The notes under the pieces: generated by a model
Seen by the model: the letters and a program-made list of their open reading frames with translations, nothing else
What the model was told of the DNA's origin: nothing
Database searches by the model: none
Program-made: the position numbers and the translations under genes
Origin: Lewinellaceae bacterium
GTDB lineage: Bacteria > Bacteroidota > Bacteroidia > Chitinophagales > Saprospiraceae
DNA length: 64,000 bases
Direction: 5' to 3'
NCBI GenBank assembly: GCA_020636135.1
Contig: JACJYK010000002.1
Location: 515,501 to 579,500, forward strand
Shown: piece by piece, positions 25,090 through 33,541 of the stretch
How the letters are laid out: each line of letters opens with the position of its first letter
How positions within the stretch are numbered: the first letter of the stretch is position 1

Positions 25090-25950
25090 TTAAAGATTCA
25101 GATAAAGGTTGTCGATGAGTCTTACATCTCCTGCCCAGGCGGCGACGCAAATGACCAGTCTTTTCGATGGTCTGGCCGGATGGGCTGCCTGCAGGGTATA
25201 TCCATCGGCGATCTGAAAATATTCCGGCTCCAGTCCGGCGGCCAGGATGGTGTCTTTCGCTTCTTTTTCCAGCTGCCGGTAATCCTTATTTCCTTCCATG
25301 ATCGACTCCAGGCAAGTACTCAGTGTTTGGTACAGGATGGTGGCTTTCTGACGGAATTCTGAGGTCAGGCGGCGGTTCCGCGAGCTCATGGCCAGACCGT
25401 CCGGTTCGCGTACCGTCGTACACATGACCAGTTCAATGGGTAATTGCAGCTGTTCCAGCATACTGTGGATGATCGTCCATTGCTGGTAGTCCTTTTGTCC
25501 CATGTAGAGCCGGTCCGGGCGGATAATATTCAGCAGGCGGTAGACGACCTGGGCGACACCGGCGAAATGGCCCGGACGGAATGCGCCTTCCATAACATTC
25601 GTGAGTCCTTCGAAGTCCAGCTCCGGGGTCTGGATGCCATCCGGTGGGTAGATCTCGGTGACGGTGGGTAAGAAAACCACGTCACAGGCATGATCGTACA
25701 GCAGGTCAAGGTCCTCTGCCACGGTGCGGGGGTATTTTTCCAGATCGGCAGGATCGTTGAATTGGGTGGGGTTGACGAATATGGAGCAAATGGTAATATC
25801 ATTCTGCTGTTTGCTGTCATGGATCAGGGACATGTGACCGGGGTGCAGTGCTCCCATCGTAGGAGCAAACCCGATGGTCAGGCCATTGGCGCGGGCCTGG
25901 CTCAGGTATTTGTGAAGATCGATGATGCGTTTGAAATACTGCATGGACAC
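25090..25950 (-). CDS. panC: Pantothenate synthetase
   Basis: 286 residues, full length. Motifs are PTMGALHPGHMSLI (HxGH ATP site), SIFVNPTQFN, FLPTVTEIYP, GAFRPGHFAGVAQVV, MGQKDYQQW and AMSSRN. It condenses pantoate and beta-alanine with ATP. It is probably the first gene of the run panC-DUF4265-panD-flippase-like-rfaE2-Nif3-zinc ribbon. Confidence 0.96.
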   Translation of the reverse strand: MSMQYFKRIIDLHKYLSQARANGLTIGFAPTMGALHPGHMSLIHDSKQQNDITICSIFVNPTQFNDPADLEKYPRTVAEDLDLLYDHACDVVFLPTVTEIYPPDGIQTPELDFEGLTNVMEGAFRPGHFAGVAQVVYRLLNIIRPDRLYMGQKDYQQWTIIHSMLEQLQLPIELVMCTTVREPDGLAMSSRNRRLTSEFRQKATILYQTLSTCLESIMEGNKDYRQLEKEAKDTILAAGLEPEYFQIADGYTLQAAHPARPSKRLVICVAAWAGDVRLIDNLYLNL

Positions 25951-25990
25951 TGACTTTGGATGCCAAGCTACAAAATAGAGCTCAGACCCA

Positions 25991-27034
25991 TCAGGGTTGA
26001 TACCAGCGGGTAATCACGTTTTGGGCAATTTTCCCCTGTGGCGTATAATCCTTATCCAGGTGGCGGTGGTGACTGTTGATCTGGGGATACCATTTCCACA
26101 GAAATCCCCCCTGCCAGTAAGGTTCCTGAGACCAGACGGTGTAGAGGGCTTCGTACGCATTGGCCTGGGCCAACTCGTTGGACCGGCAGTCGGGAAGTCG
26201 GTCTTCCAGTTCCCACGTGTTGTACGCACAGCCGTCGACACTGAGGTAGCCGTATTCGGTAAACACCACTGGTTTGCCCGTTTTCGCAGCCCAGCTGTTG
26301 ATTTTCTTCCGGTAGGGTTTCCAGGCTTTGATCAGGGCGTCAACGGACGGGTTCTCGTCTCGAATGAGCGGAAAATAGGCATTGATGCCCACCAAATCCA
26401 GTGAATCCCAGAAAGGTACCCGATCGAAGTCATCCCAGTTGGCAGCATAGGTTATCGATCCATGGTAGACCTGACGTATCTGGCTGATCAGGGTTATCCA
26501 GAAGTCAGGACGGGCTGCGATGGCTTTGCGGAACTCTGTTCCCATACAAAAAAGGTCTACCTGCAGTGAGTCTGCAAGCCGCGCGAAAGTCAGAATGAAG
26601 TCGGCATACGACTGTTCCCAGGATTGCCATTGCTCCTCCTGCTTAAATTCCAGATCTCCTGTCCACATTCCGCGAATCCACAATTGTGGTTTGAGCATGA
26701 CTTTTAAGTTGCGGTTGTGGGCATGTACGATGGTCTCCCGCACGCCGGCGGTGCGTTCTCCCCACCACTGGCGGTCGCTGTTGAACTGGACCTGAGCCGA
26801 TTCCTGGCGGGTGAAGCCAAATGGAATGATGGCAATCCAGTTGGCATTGACCTGGGTAATCTCCGTGAGGGGACTATCCGGTGTCGGGCGGGGAGGTGCC
26901 TCGAGGGTGACCCCTTTGATGCGGATAGACCTGGGTTCACCTAAAGGAGGCACAGAGCTCTGTGAGCCCAGCCACAACCAGGCCCCTGCGATGAGAGAGA
27001 TCGATAACAAGCCAATGCGATGATGCAGCGTCAT
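25991..27034 (-). CDS. Exported GH113-like (beta-mannanase/TIM-barrel) protein
   Basis: Starting at 27034 (MTLHHRIGLLSIS), it has 347 residues with an N-terminal hydrophobic signal/anchor; the frame extends 17 codons further to 27085. The barrel shows NANWIAIIPFGF near the start, LKVMLKPQLWIRG, FCMGTEFRKA (acid/base Glu candidate) and VVFTEYGYLSVDG (nucleophile Glu candidate), then WQGGFLWKWYP. This pattern fits glycoside hydrolase family 113 and its many uncharacterised relatives. The substrate (mannan or another polysaccharide) is not determinable. Confidence 0.82.
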   Translation of the reverse strand: MTLHHRIGLLSISLIAGAWLWLGSQSSVPPLGEPRSIRIKGVTLEAPPRPTPDSPLTEITQVNANWIAIIPFGFTRQESAQVQFNSDRQWWGERTAGVRETIVHAHNRNLKVMLKPQLWIRGMWTGDLEFKQEEQWQSWEQSYADFILTFARLADSLQVDLFCMGTEFRKAIAARPDFWITLISQIRQVYHGSITYAANWDDFDRVPFWDSLDLVGINAYFPLIRDENPSVDALIKAWKPYRKKINSWAAKTGKPVVFTEYGYLSVDGCAYNTWELEDRLPDCRSNELAQANAYEALYTVWSQEPYWQGGFLWKWYPQINSHHRHLDKDYTPQGKIAQNVITRWYQP

Positions 27035-27085
27035 ACTCCTAAGGTAAAGGTTTTCTGCTTGCCATACCAATTGAAAAAATCTCAA

Positions 27086-27446
27086 AAATGCGGCTGTAAA
27101 TTTAGTCTGTGATTACAATTGAGGCAATTATTGTTTAAATAGTTTAGAATATTATAAAAATATCAGGATATTCTTTAAATAATTTGCACGAAAAATAGCA
27201 ATTGCTTTAAATTTGCATCATCAGATAAAGATCTGAAATCGGAAAGGCTATGTAAATGAAGTTGAGTCGTTGATCTTTGGCCAGATTGGAATAGTGAAGT
27301 TAATACGTAAGCCAAACTAATCAATGCATCAACACTCAACTCCATTACTTTGACACTGTAAAATGGTTAAGAAAGCAGCAGGAATTCCAGGGTAAGTATG
27401 GATGACCTGGGTGCTTAACCAGCTTGCCGTCAGGCGGGATACAATA
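27086..27446. other. AT-rich intergenic stretch without a gene
   Basis: 27086-27330 is AT-rich, with no open frame or RNA recognised. 27361-27446 is the leader segment of the tandem duplication that follows: the block around 27361-27440 is repeated in degenerate form at about 27638-27735, both ending in TTGCCGTCAGGC. Confidence 0.5.
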
Positions 27447-27624
27447 CTGTGAGGTGATGAAACTGGCAGCCATGCCCTCTTGTCTCGGGGGTGGAGACCA
27501 GCGACAAAGCGATCCTCCATGAAACAGTTCGGGAGTGCAATTCAAGCAGCTCCTGCACTCTTAACATTATTTCATGAATGATTGCCTAAGCCCTTCGTGA
27601 AGGTTCGAATCCTTCCCTCACAGC
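27447..27624 (+). ncRNA. tRNA-like structured RNA element, copy 1
   Basis: The ends pair like a tRNA acceptor stem (CTGTGAG with CTCACAG). The 5' part GTGATGAAACTGGCAGCCATG looks like the D-arm of a Leu-type tRNA, followed by a hairpin CCCTC-TTGTCTC-GGGGG where the anticodon arm should be. The 3' part has a T-arm GAAGG-TTCGAAT-CCTTC. Between them lie about 90 extra nucleotides including a hairpin GAGTGCA/TGCACTC (27533-27560). It is not a normal tRNA (GTC in the loop, T at position 37, oversized). Either a decayed tRNA with an insertion or a structured tRNA-like RNA. Confidence 0.45.
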
Positions 27625-27744
27625 CTCTTTGAAATGATTAAATGGTTCGCCGTTAAGCTTTCAAGGTGCCTGCCGGTTGATGAACTCAACAGGCAGGTTC
27701 CGGCTTAATGGCAATTTGCCGTCAGGCAGGAACCCATTACCACA

Positions 27745-27915
27745 CTGTGAGGTGATGAAATTGGCAGCCATGCCCTCTTGTCTCGGGGGTGAGGACCAGC
27801 AACAAACGCGAGATAGACCGAGGACAGACTTGTCTGCCGGTAGGCAGGGTTGACCACTCTCCAATTTGTCTCGTGGCTAAGCCCCTCGTGGAGGTTCGAG
27901 TCCTCCCTTCACAGC
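27745..27915 (+). ncRNA. tRNA-like structured RNA element, copy 2
   Basis: This is a second copy about 295 bp downstream of the first. The 5' domain is nearly identical. The 3' T-arm is GGAGG-TTCGAGT-CCTCC; compared with copy 1, an A-T pair has become G-C on both strands, and the acceptor pair G-C has become G-U, so pairing is kept. The central part differs from copy 1 but again holds a hairpin (CTGCC-GGTA-GGCAG). TTGTCTCG occurs at both borders of the central insert. Short protein frames drawn through this region are artefacts. Confidence 0.45.
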
Positions 27916-28031
27916 ACTTTTTCCACAACTACTTTCTTTCCGGCATTCACCGGATTCCAGCGTGATCATCCATTCTCCGAAAACAACAGGTCTCTGTCCG
28001 GGTATAAGATCATTTTATAAGCCACAGGTTC

Positions 28032-28039
28032 TATCTTTG
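28032..28039 (+). promoter_or_regulatory. Possible Bacteroidota -7 promoter element (TATCTTTG)
   Basis: This is an exact TAnnTTTG match ending 5 nt before the era start codon. If used, the transcript would be essentially leaderless. The -33 region is only TTTT at an atypical distance, so confidence is limited. Confidence 0.35.
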
Positions 28040-28043
28040 TTAC

Positions 28044-28934
28044 ATGGAATCACACCGCTCCGGATTTGTAAACATCATTGGTAAGCCTAACGTAGGTAAG
28101 TCGACCCTCATGAATGCATTGGTGGATGAAAAATTGTCCATCATTACTTCCAAGCCACAGACTACCAGACATCGTATTCTATCCATCCTTAGCGGAGATG
28201 ATTTTCAAATCGTATTTTCCGATACCCCCGGATTGGTTGATGATCCAAATTATGGGTTACACCGGATGATGAATGCATTTTCATTGTCCACCTTCGATGA
28301 TGCCGATATCATGGTACTGGTGACCGATCCCTATGATGGATATCAGGCTGAAGATCCGTTGATCCCCCTGCTGCAAAAGCTGGAAGTGCCTAAATTGCTG
28401 ATCGTTAACAAGCTGGACCTGGTCCCAGCGGAGCGGATCCAGCAGGTCGTGGATAAATGGACGGAATGGGTAACCTTTGACGGCGTTTTCAGGATCTCAG
28501 CACTGGACAAGACAGGTTTGCCGGATTTGCTGGAAAAAATTAAATCACTGCTACCTGAGGGTCCCGTCTATTATCCCAAAGACCAGCTTTCCGACCGTCA
28601 TGACCGTTTTTTTGTCGCAGAAATGATACGTGGGCAGATCCTTCAGTTGTATTCCAAAGAAATACCCTACGCCTGCGAAGTACAGATCGAAGCTTATGAA
28701 GAAGGTGAAACGCTGGACCGGATCCGTGCCATCATTTATGTCGCCCGGCGGACACAAAAAGCCATCGTCATCGGCAAGGATGGAGCCGCGATTAAGAAAT
28801 TAGGTATTGCCGCCAGGCAGGACATTGAAGCTTATCTCGGAAAACAAGTCTACCTGGAGTTGTACGTCAAGGTGCGGGAGGACTGGCGGGATGATGAAAA
28901 GAGCCTGAAGGGTTTTGGCTACGACAACAACTGA
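28044..28934 (+). CDS. era: GTPase Era
   Basis: 296 residues. G1 is GKPNVGKST, G2 lies around KPQTTRH, G3 is DTPG and G4 is NKLD. The C-terminal KH domain has VIGKDGAAIKKLGIAAR and ends in YVKVREDWRDDE, so it is complete. It binds 16S rRNA near the 3' end during 30S assembly. The 3' end overlaps the convergent methyltransferase gene by 16 bp. Confidence 0.97.
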   Translation: MESHRSGFVNIIGKPNVGKSTLMNALVDEKLSIITSKPQTTRHRILSILSGDDFQIVFSDTPGLVDDPNYGLHRMMNAFSLSTFDDADIMVLVTDPYDGYQAEDPLIPLLQKLEVPKLLIVNKLDLVPAERIQQVVDKWTEWVTFDGVFRISALDKTGLPDLLEKIKSLLPEGPVYYPKDQLSDRHDRFFVAEMIRGQILQLYSKEIPYACEVQIEAYEEGETLDRIRAIIYVARRTQKAIVIGKDGAAIKKLGIAARQDIEAYLGKQVYLELYVKVREDWRDDEKSLKGFGYDNN

Positions 28935-29575
28935 TCTATCGCTGATTCATCCTTTTTCTCCAACAGAATCCGCCGGTACTGGCCCCAGAATTCTGCCGGT
29001 GAGTCCTCGATCAGGATTATTTCATCTACCTGTGCTTCCAGCTTCTCGAACTGACAAGTCATGACACTGAAGAAAAAATTCACTGGAATGTGAGCCAGCC
29101 GGCGCACCCAGTTGATTTTCTTATTACGGGGCACCAATACATCAAAAACGGAAATCTTTCCCTGCGGTTTCAGTACGCGCACCGCCTCTCGGAGCAATTG
29201 TACCGGATCGGGGACGACGGTGACCACCAGGTGCAGAATGACGGCATCAAAGGTTTGGTCCGCGAAAGTCATCTGTTGTCCATCCATCCGCATGACCGAT
29301 CCTTGGAGGCCCAGTCGAAGCATCCGAGCCTTCGTCCTGTTTAACATCGGCAGAGCCAGATCGATGGCTGTGAGGTTTACATTTTTAGGCATCCATTCCA
29401 GGTCCAGTCCGGTGCCGGCGCCAATCAGTAAAACCTTCTGGCCCGGTCTCAGGCCCAGGCTCTGGATGGCTTTACGGCGGGACCGGGTAAAGAGGCGCCC
29501 GGCCAGATCATAGACAGGTGCATAAAATCCATAGCGGATTTGATTCCAGCGGTTAAGATCCACAGCGGTGTCCAA
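28919..29575 (-). CDS. Class I SAM-dependent methyltransferase
   Basis: 218 residues of the UbiE/PmtA-like type: YDLAGRLFTRSRRKAIQSL at the start, SAM motif I VLLIGAGTGLDLEW, then TAIDLALPMLNRTKARM and FDAVILHLVVTVVPDP. The short form with an N-terminal YAPVYD resembles phosphatidylethanolamine N-methyltransferases and small quinone methyltransferases; the substrate is unassigned. Its 3' end overlaps the end of era, and there is no operon partner. Confidence 0.87.
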   Translation of the reverse strand: MDTAVDLNRWNQIRYGFYAPVYDLAGRLFTRSRRKAIQSLGLRPGQKVLLIGAGTGLDLEWMPKNVNLTAIDLALPMLNRTKARMLRLGLQGSVMRMDGQQMTFADQTFDAVILHLVVTVVPDPVQLLREAVRVLKPQGKISVFDVLVPRNKKINWVRRLAHIPVNFFFSVMTCQFEKLEAQVDEIILIEDSPAEFWGQYRRILLEKKDESAIDQLLS

Positions 29576-29658
29576 TTTTTATATTCAGCATAAAGAGATA
29601 AAGATATCTAAAGGGGAAAGGTTGTACCTTGGCGCCCGGGATTTGGAATCAAGTAACT

Positions 29659-30207
29659 ATGATCAGTTATCGTTTGGATGATCAGCCGGCGACTTATGAG
29701 CAAATTCTGAAATTGCAGGCAATCAATGCACGTGAGTCCACGACACCGGAGGTCTGGAAAGATCAGGGATTTGTAACGGCCAGACACACACCGGAATTAT
29801 TGGATCAGATCCATGGCGGCTACGGGCATCTGGTTGCATTCGCAGATGACCGGGTCGTGGGGTATGCGCTGGTGATGTTACCACAATTTGCAGAAATGAT
29901 ACCAGTCCTGACTCCTATGTTTGTACGCATCGAAAAAATCGCAGAAGCACAAGGGAATCCGGACTGGATGCCCTATGTAGCGATGGGGCAGGTTTGTGTG
30001 GCGGAATCCCACCGGGGCCAGGGAGTATTCCAGGGTTTGTACGATCATTACAGATTGAATCTGCAGCGGAATTTCCGGTCGGTGATCACTGAAGTCTCCT
30101 CGGAGAATCCGCGTTCGTTACGGGCGCACTACCGGCAGGGATTTGTCGTTATGGAAACCAGAACCGGCTCCAACGGAGTCTGGCAACTGGTACGCTGGGA
30201 CTTTTAA
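29659..30207 (+). CDS. GNAT-family N-acetyltransferase
   Basis: The ATG at 29659 (MISYRLDDQPATYEQ) is preferred over the in-frame TTG at 29629. The 182-residue product has the acetyl-CoA loop motif as VCVAESHRGQGVFQGLY and the usual C-terminal strand (VITEVSSENPRSLRAHYRQGF). The substrate is unknown. A TACCTTGG element about 35 bp upstream is a near match to the Bacteroidota -7 box. Confidence 0.85.
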   Translation: MISYRLDDQPATYEQILKLQAINARESTTPEVWKDQGFVTARHTPELLDQIHGGYGHLVAFADDRVVGYALVMLPQFAEMIPVLTPMFVRIEKIAEAQGNPDWMPYVAMGQVCVAESHRGQGVFQGLYDHYRLNLQRNFRSVITEVSSENPRSLRAHYRQGFVVMETRTGSNGVWQLVRWDF

Positions 30208-30329
30208 ATCATTCTATTTTATCCAATGAATGCTGGATATCACCCAAACCAATAGTAAAAATCACTTTTAAATCGCCCGCGGGACGGTTAGTTTCGCAAA
30301 ATATTTAGCCTTTAACCAAATTGTAATTC

Positions 30330-32630
30330 ATGGAACAAGAAGATAAAAAAAAGGAAGGGTTGCGAAAAGCAGCGCTTCATTACCACGAACACACCCGTCG
30401 TGGTAAGATAGAAGTCGTTCCTACCAAACCCTGTGTGACCCAGGAAGATCTTTCACTGGCGTATACTCCGGGGGTTGCTGAACCTTGCCTGGAGATCGCC
30501 AAAGATCCTGCATTGGCCAGAAAATATACTTCCAAGGGAAACCTTGTGGCTGTAGTCAGTAACGGTACTGCAGTCCTGGGCCTGGGAAATATTGGGGCAC
30601 TGGCCGGTAAGCCGGTCATGGAAGGTAAAGGTGTCCTGTTTAAGCGGTTTGCGGACATTGACGTCTTTGATATCGAAGTAGGGTCAGAGGATCCGGAAGA
30701 AGTGATCCGTACAGTTCGCAATATAGCTCCAACCTTTGGAGGTATAAACCTGGAGGACATCAAGGCTCCGGAATGTTTCTACATTGAAGAAACCCTGAAA
30801 AAAGAACTTGACATCCCGGTATTTCATGATGACCAGCATGGTACGGCGATCATTTCCGGGGCAGCCCTGCTCAATGCGGTAGAACTGGCAGGCAAGCAAA
30901 TGGCCGATGTCCGATTGGTCGTCAGTGGCGCGGGAGCAGCCGGTATTGCCTGCGCTAATTTTTACATCTCGCTGGGCGTCCGCCTGGAAAATATTCTGAT
31001 GACCGACAGCAAGGGTGTCCTGTGGACAGGACGCGGTGACGAAGACCGGAATCAGTACAAGCAAAAATTTTTCCGGCAAACCGATGCCCGTGATCTGGCG
31101 GATGCCATGCGTGGCGCGGATGTCTTCTGTGGCGTCTCACAAAAAAACATTCTGACTGCGGAAATGGTCCGTACGATGGCTGATACGCCGATCATTTTTG
31201 CCATGGCGAATCCGGATCCGGAGATCAGCTATCCGCTGGCAAAAGGCACCCGTCCGGATGCCATCGTGGCAACCGGACGCAGTGACTATCCGAACCAGGT
31301 CAACAATGTCCTGGGTTTTCCATTCATCTTCCGCGGTGCACTGGACGTAGAGGCGACCACGATCAATGAAGAGATGAAACGGGCTGCTGCACAGGCACTG
31401 GCAGCGCTGGCCAAGGAAGAAGTCCCGGATAATGTCAAGCGTGCCTACAACGATTCGACGCTGACCTTCGGTCCGGAATACATCATCCCGAAACCTTTTG
31501 ACCATCGGGTTCTGGTGTGGGCATCATCAGCAGTGGCAGAGGCTGCGATCCGCACCGGTGTGGCTAAGAATAAGATCAATCTGGAAGCCTACCGTGAATC
31601 ATTGCGCGATAAAGTGGATTGGTCCAGGGAATTCATGCGTAATATTTACACCACGGCACAACGCAATCCCAAAAGAATTGTCTTTCCGGAAGGGGATGAT
31701 CCCAAGATCATCTGGGCTGCCTGTGAGATCCTGCAGGAAGGTTATGCCAAGCCCATTCTCCTGACCGATAATAAAGAAAAGCTGATCGCTCACTTCGATG
31801 AGTTAAACCACGATGTCGAGGGCATTGAGATCATCGAACCGGAGAAATGGCCCTATCGTGACGATTACATCAAAGAATATTACCGGTTGCGCCAGCGGAA
31901 AGGAAAATCATTGCCCGGTGCCGAGATGAGTATGCGGAACAGCTTCTACTTTGCTACCATGATGGTTCATATGGGGCATGCCGACGGTATGGTCGCCGGA
32001 GAGACGGTGAGCTATCCGGAAGTTTTACGTCCTGCACTGAAGATCATTGGCCCAAAACCGGATCACAATCTGGTTGCCGGCATGTATATGCTTCAACATG
32101 AAAGACGTAACTATTTCTTCGCCGATGCCGCCGTCAACATCAATCCTACCGGTGAGGAACTTGCCCTGATCACCGTTATGGCTGCCGAAGAGATGGAACG
32201 ACTGCATATGGAACCGCGGGTGGCCATGCTATCGTTCTCCAGCTTTGGCACCGTGCGCGCGCCGGAAACCGAAAAAATCAACCGGGCTGTGGAACTGGTA
32301 CGGGAGATGAAACCGGGTATGCCGGTGGATGGACCGATCCAGCCTGACCTGGCACTCGATCAGGAAGCTATTTCCCAGCTTTATCCTTTTGCAGACCTGC
32401 ACCGTCGTCCCAATCTGCTGATATTTCCCAATCTGGATTCCGGAAACATCAGTCTTAGATTGCTGCGTTCACTCAGTCAGGCCAAATCGATCGGGCCTTT
32501 GATTATCGGTCTCAATAAGCCCATCCATTTATTGCCACGTGGGACGGAAGTGAATAATATAGTCAACCTGGCGGCTATTGCTTGTGTGGATGCGCAGCAC
32601 GTGGAAGAGGCTGCCTTGGCGAAGTCCTGA
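30330..32630 (+). CDS. maeB: NADP-dependent malic enzyme with phosphotransacetylase-like domain
   Basis: 766 residues, the usual MaeB length. Residues 1-430 are the malic enzyme: AYTPGVAEPC, VLGLGNIGALAGKPVMEGKG, FHDDQHGTA and the NAD(P) fold VVSGAGAAGIACANF. Residues 440-760 are a PTA-like domain (RIVFPEGDDPKIIWA ... GMVAGETVSYPEVLRPAL), regulatory in MaeB proteins. It oxidatively decarboxylates malate to pyruvate. Transcribed alone. Confidence 0.96.
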   Translation: MEQEDKKKEGLRKAALHYHEHTRRGKIEVVPTKPCVTQEDLSLAYTPGVAEPCLEIAKDPALARKYTSKGNLVAVVSNGTAVLGLGNIGALAGKPVMEGKGVLFKRFADIDVFDIEVGSEDPEEVIRTVRNIAPTFGGINLEDIKAPECFYIEETLKKELDIPVFHDDQHGTAIISGAALLNAVELAGKQMADVRLVVSGAGAAGIACANFYISLGVRLENILMTDSKGVLWTGRGDEDRNQYKQKFFRQTDARDLADAMRGADVFCGVSQKNILTAEMVRTMADTPIIFAMANPDPEISYPLAKGTRPDAIVATGRSDYPNQVNNVLGFPFIFRGALDVEATTINEEMKRAAAQALAALAKEEVPDNVKRAYNDSTLTFGPEYIIPKPFDHRVLVWASSAVAEAAIRTGVAKNKINLEAYRESLRDKVDWSREFMRNIYTTAQRNPKRIVFPEGDDPKIIWAACEILQEGYAKPILLTDNKEKLIAHFDELNHDVEGIEIIEPEKWPYRDDYIKEYYRLRQRKGKSLPGAEMSMRNSFYFATMMVHMGHADGMVAGETVSYPEVLRPALKIIGPKPDHNLVAGMYMLQHERRNYFFADAAVNINPTGEELALITVMAAEEMERLHMEPRVAMLSFSSFGTVRAPETEKINRAVELVREMKPGMPVDGPIQPDLALDQEAISQLYPFADLHRRPNLLIFPNLDSGNISLRLLRSLSQAKSIGPLIIGLNKPIHLLPRGTEVNNIVNLAAIACVDAQHVEEAALAKS

Positions 32631-32656
32631 TTAGCAATTATTTTGTGATGAGGAGA

Positions 32657-33538
32657 CTAGTTTATTTGCCGTAACAATGAGCGGGTGAGACAGGTTGGAC
32701 CTCCGCCCCCTTTGATGCTTATCTCGTTACCGGCATAGGTAATCACGTTGCATCCGGCGTCCGCCATTAGTTGTTGCGTGACCGGATGTCCGGCCACCAT
32801 CAGGCAGATGCGGGGTGACAGCGCCAGTACGTTGCAGCCAATCCGGTTGAATTCTGTCTCGGGTACTTCAATCAAATGATAACCAATATCAAGCAGGGTC
32901 TCCCGGAAAGCAATGGGCATTAAAGGAGAGTAGACAACAGCCAGGTCTTCGGCTACGGGGCTGAGGATGGACATCAGGTGAAACACATCAGAAGGTCCCC
33001 GGAAATGAGGCAGACTGGCGACGATTACCTGTACGCCACAAGGCTCGAGCATTGATTTTAATTGCCGGATACCTTCTTCGTTGGTACGGTAAGTGCGTCC
33101 GACAGCCAGCGTGGATGGATTCAGCCACGCGACATCTCCTCCTTCCAGCGTACCAGCGCCCTCAATCCGTCCAAGGATGGGAATACCCAGAGCTGAAAAT
33201 AAATTGGCTTCAGCTTCCGGTTCTCCTGACCGGGATGCTTTACCCATACGACACAGGATAGCCCCATGATCGGTCATGATTGCAGCATCGCGGCAATACA
33301 TGGAATCCATTGTCAGCAAGGGGTCAGGAGGCAAATGATGGATCTCAATGTTCCATTCCGTCAGTACGGATTCAAAGGATTGATATTCGTCAAGGGCTAC
33401 TATCCGGTCAGGGGGGCCCAGGAAGTTCAGTGCTTTCCATTCTTCACCGATCTTTTGATCGCTGATCAGGGCATTTGCCGCCGGTTTGATGACCACAGAC
33501 TGCAATGTCCCGGTCTCTGACTGATACGTCGTTTTCAC
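32657..33538 (-). CDS. Arginine deiminase/DDAH-family amidinohydrolase
   Basis: 293 residues of the guanidino-group-modifying superfamily (DDAH/arginine deiminase/amidinotransferase). Visible motifs are MYCRDAAIMT, GAGTLEGGDVAWL (substrate-binding Glu-Gly-Gly-Asp), VFHLMSIL (catalytic His) and GGGGPTCLTRSL (nucleophile Cys near the C-terminus). Probable activities are hydrolysis of arginine, methylated arginine or a related guanidino compound to citrulline plus amine. It starts 4 bp after the APC permease stop, in an operon with that permease and a PLP decarboxylase. Confidence 0.85.
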   Translation of the reverse strand: MKTTYQSETGTLQSVVIKPAANALISDQKIGEEWKALNFLGPPDRIVALDEYQSFESVLTEWNIEIHHLPPDPLLTMDSMYCRDAAIMTDHGAILCRMGKASRSGEPEAEANLFSALGIPILGRIEGAGTLEGGDVAWLNPSTLAVGRTYRTNEEGIRQLKSMLEPCGVQVIVASLPHFRGPSDVFHLMSILSPVAEDLAVVYSPLMPIAFRETLLDIGYHLIEVPETEFNRIGCNVLALSPRICLMVAGHPVTQQLMADAGCNVITYAGNEISIKGGGGPTCLTRSLLRQIN

Positions 33539-33541
33539 ACT

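Noticed and set aside
27447..27624. Ordinary tRNA-Leu or tRNA-Asp with an intron
   Set aside because: The anticodon-like hairpin is complete by itself, has GTC on a Leu-like body with a pyrimidine at position 37, and the extra 90 nt are too short for a group I intron.
27329..27928. Short minus-strand protein frames of 60-70 codons
   Set aside because: They lie on the tRNA-like elements and their duplicated flanks; no homology pattern or start signal.
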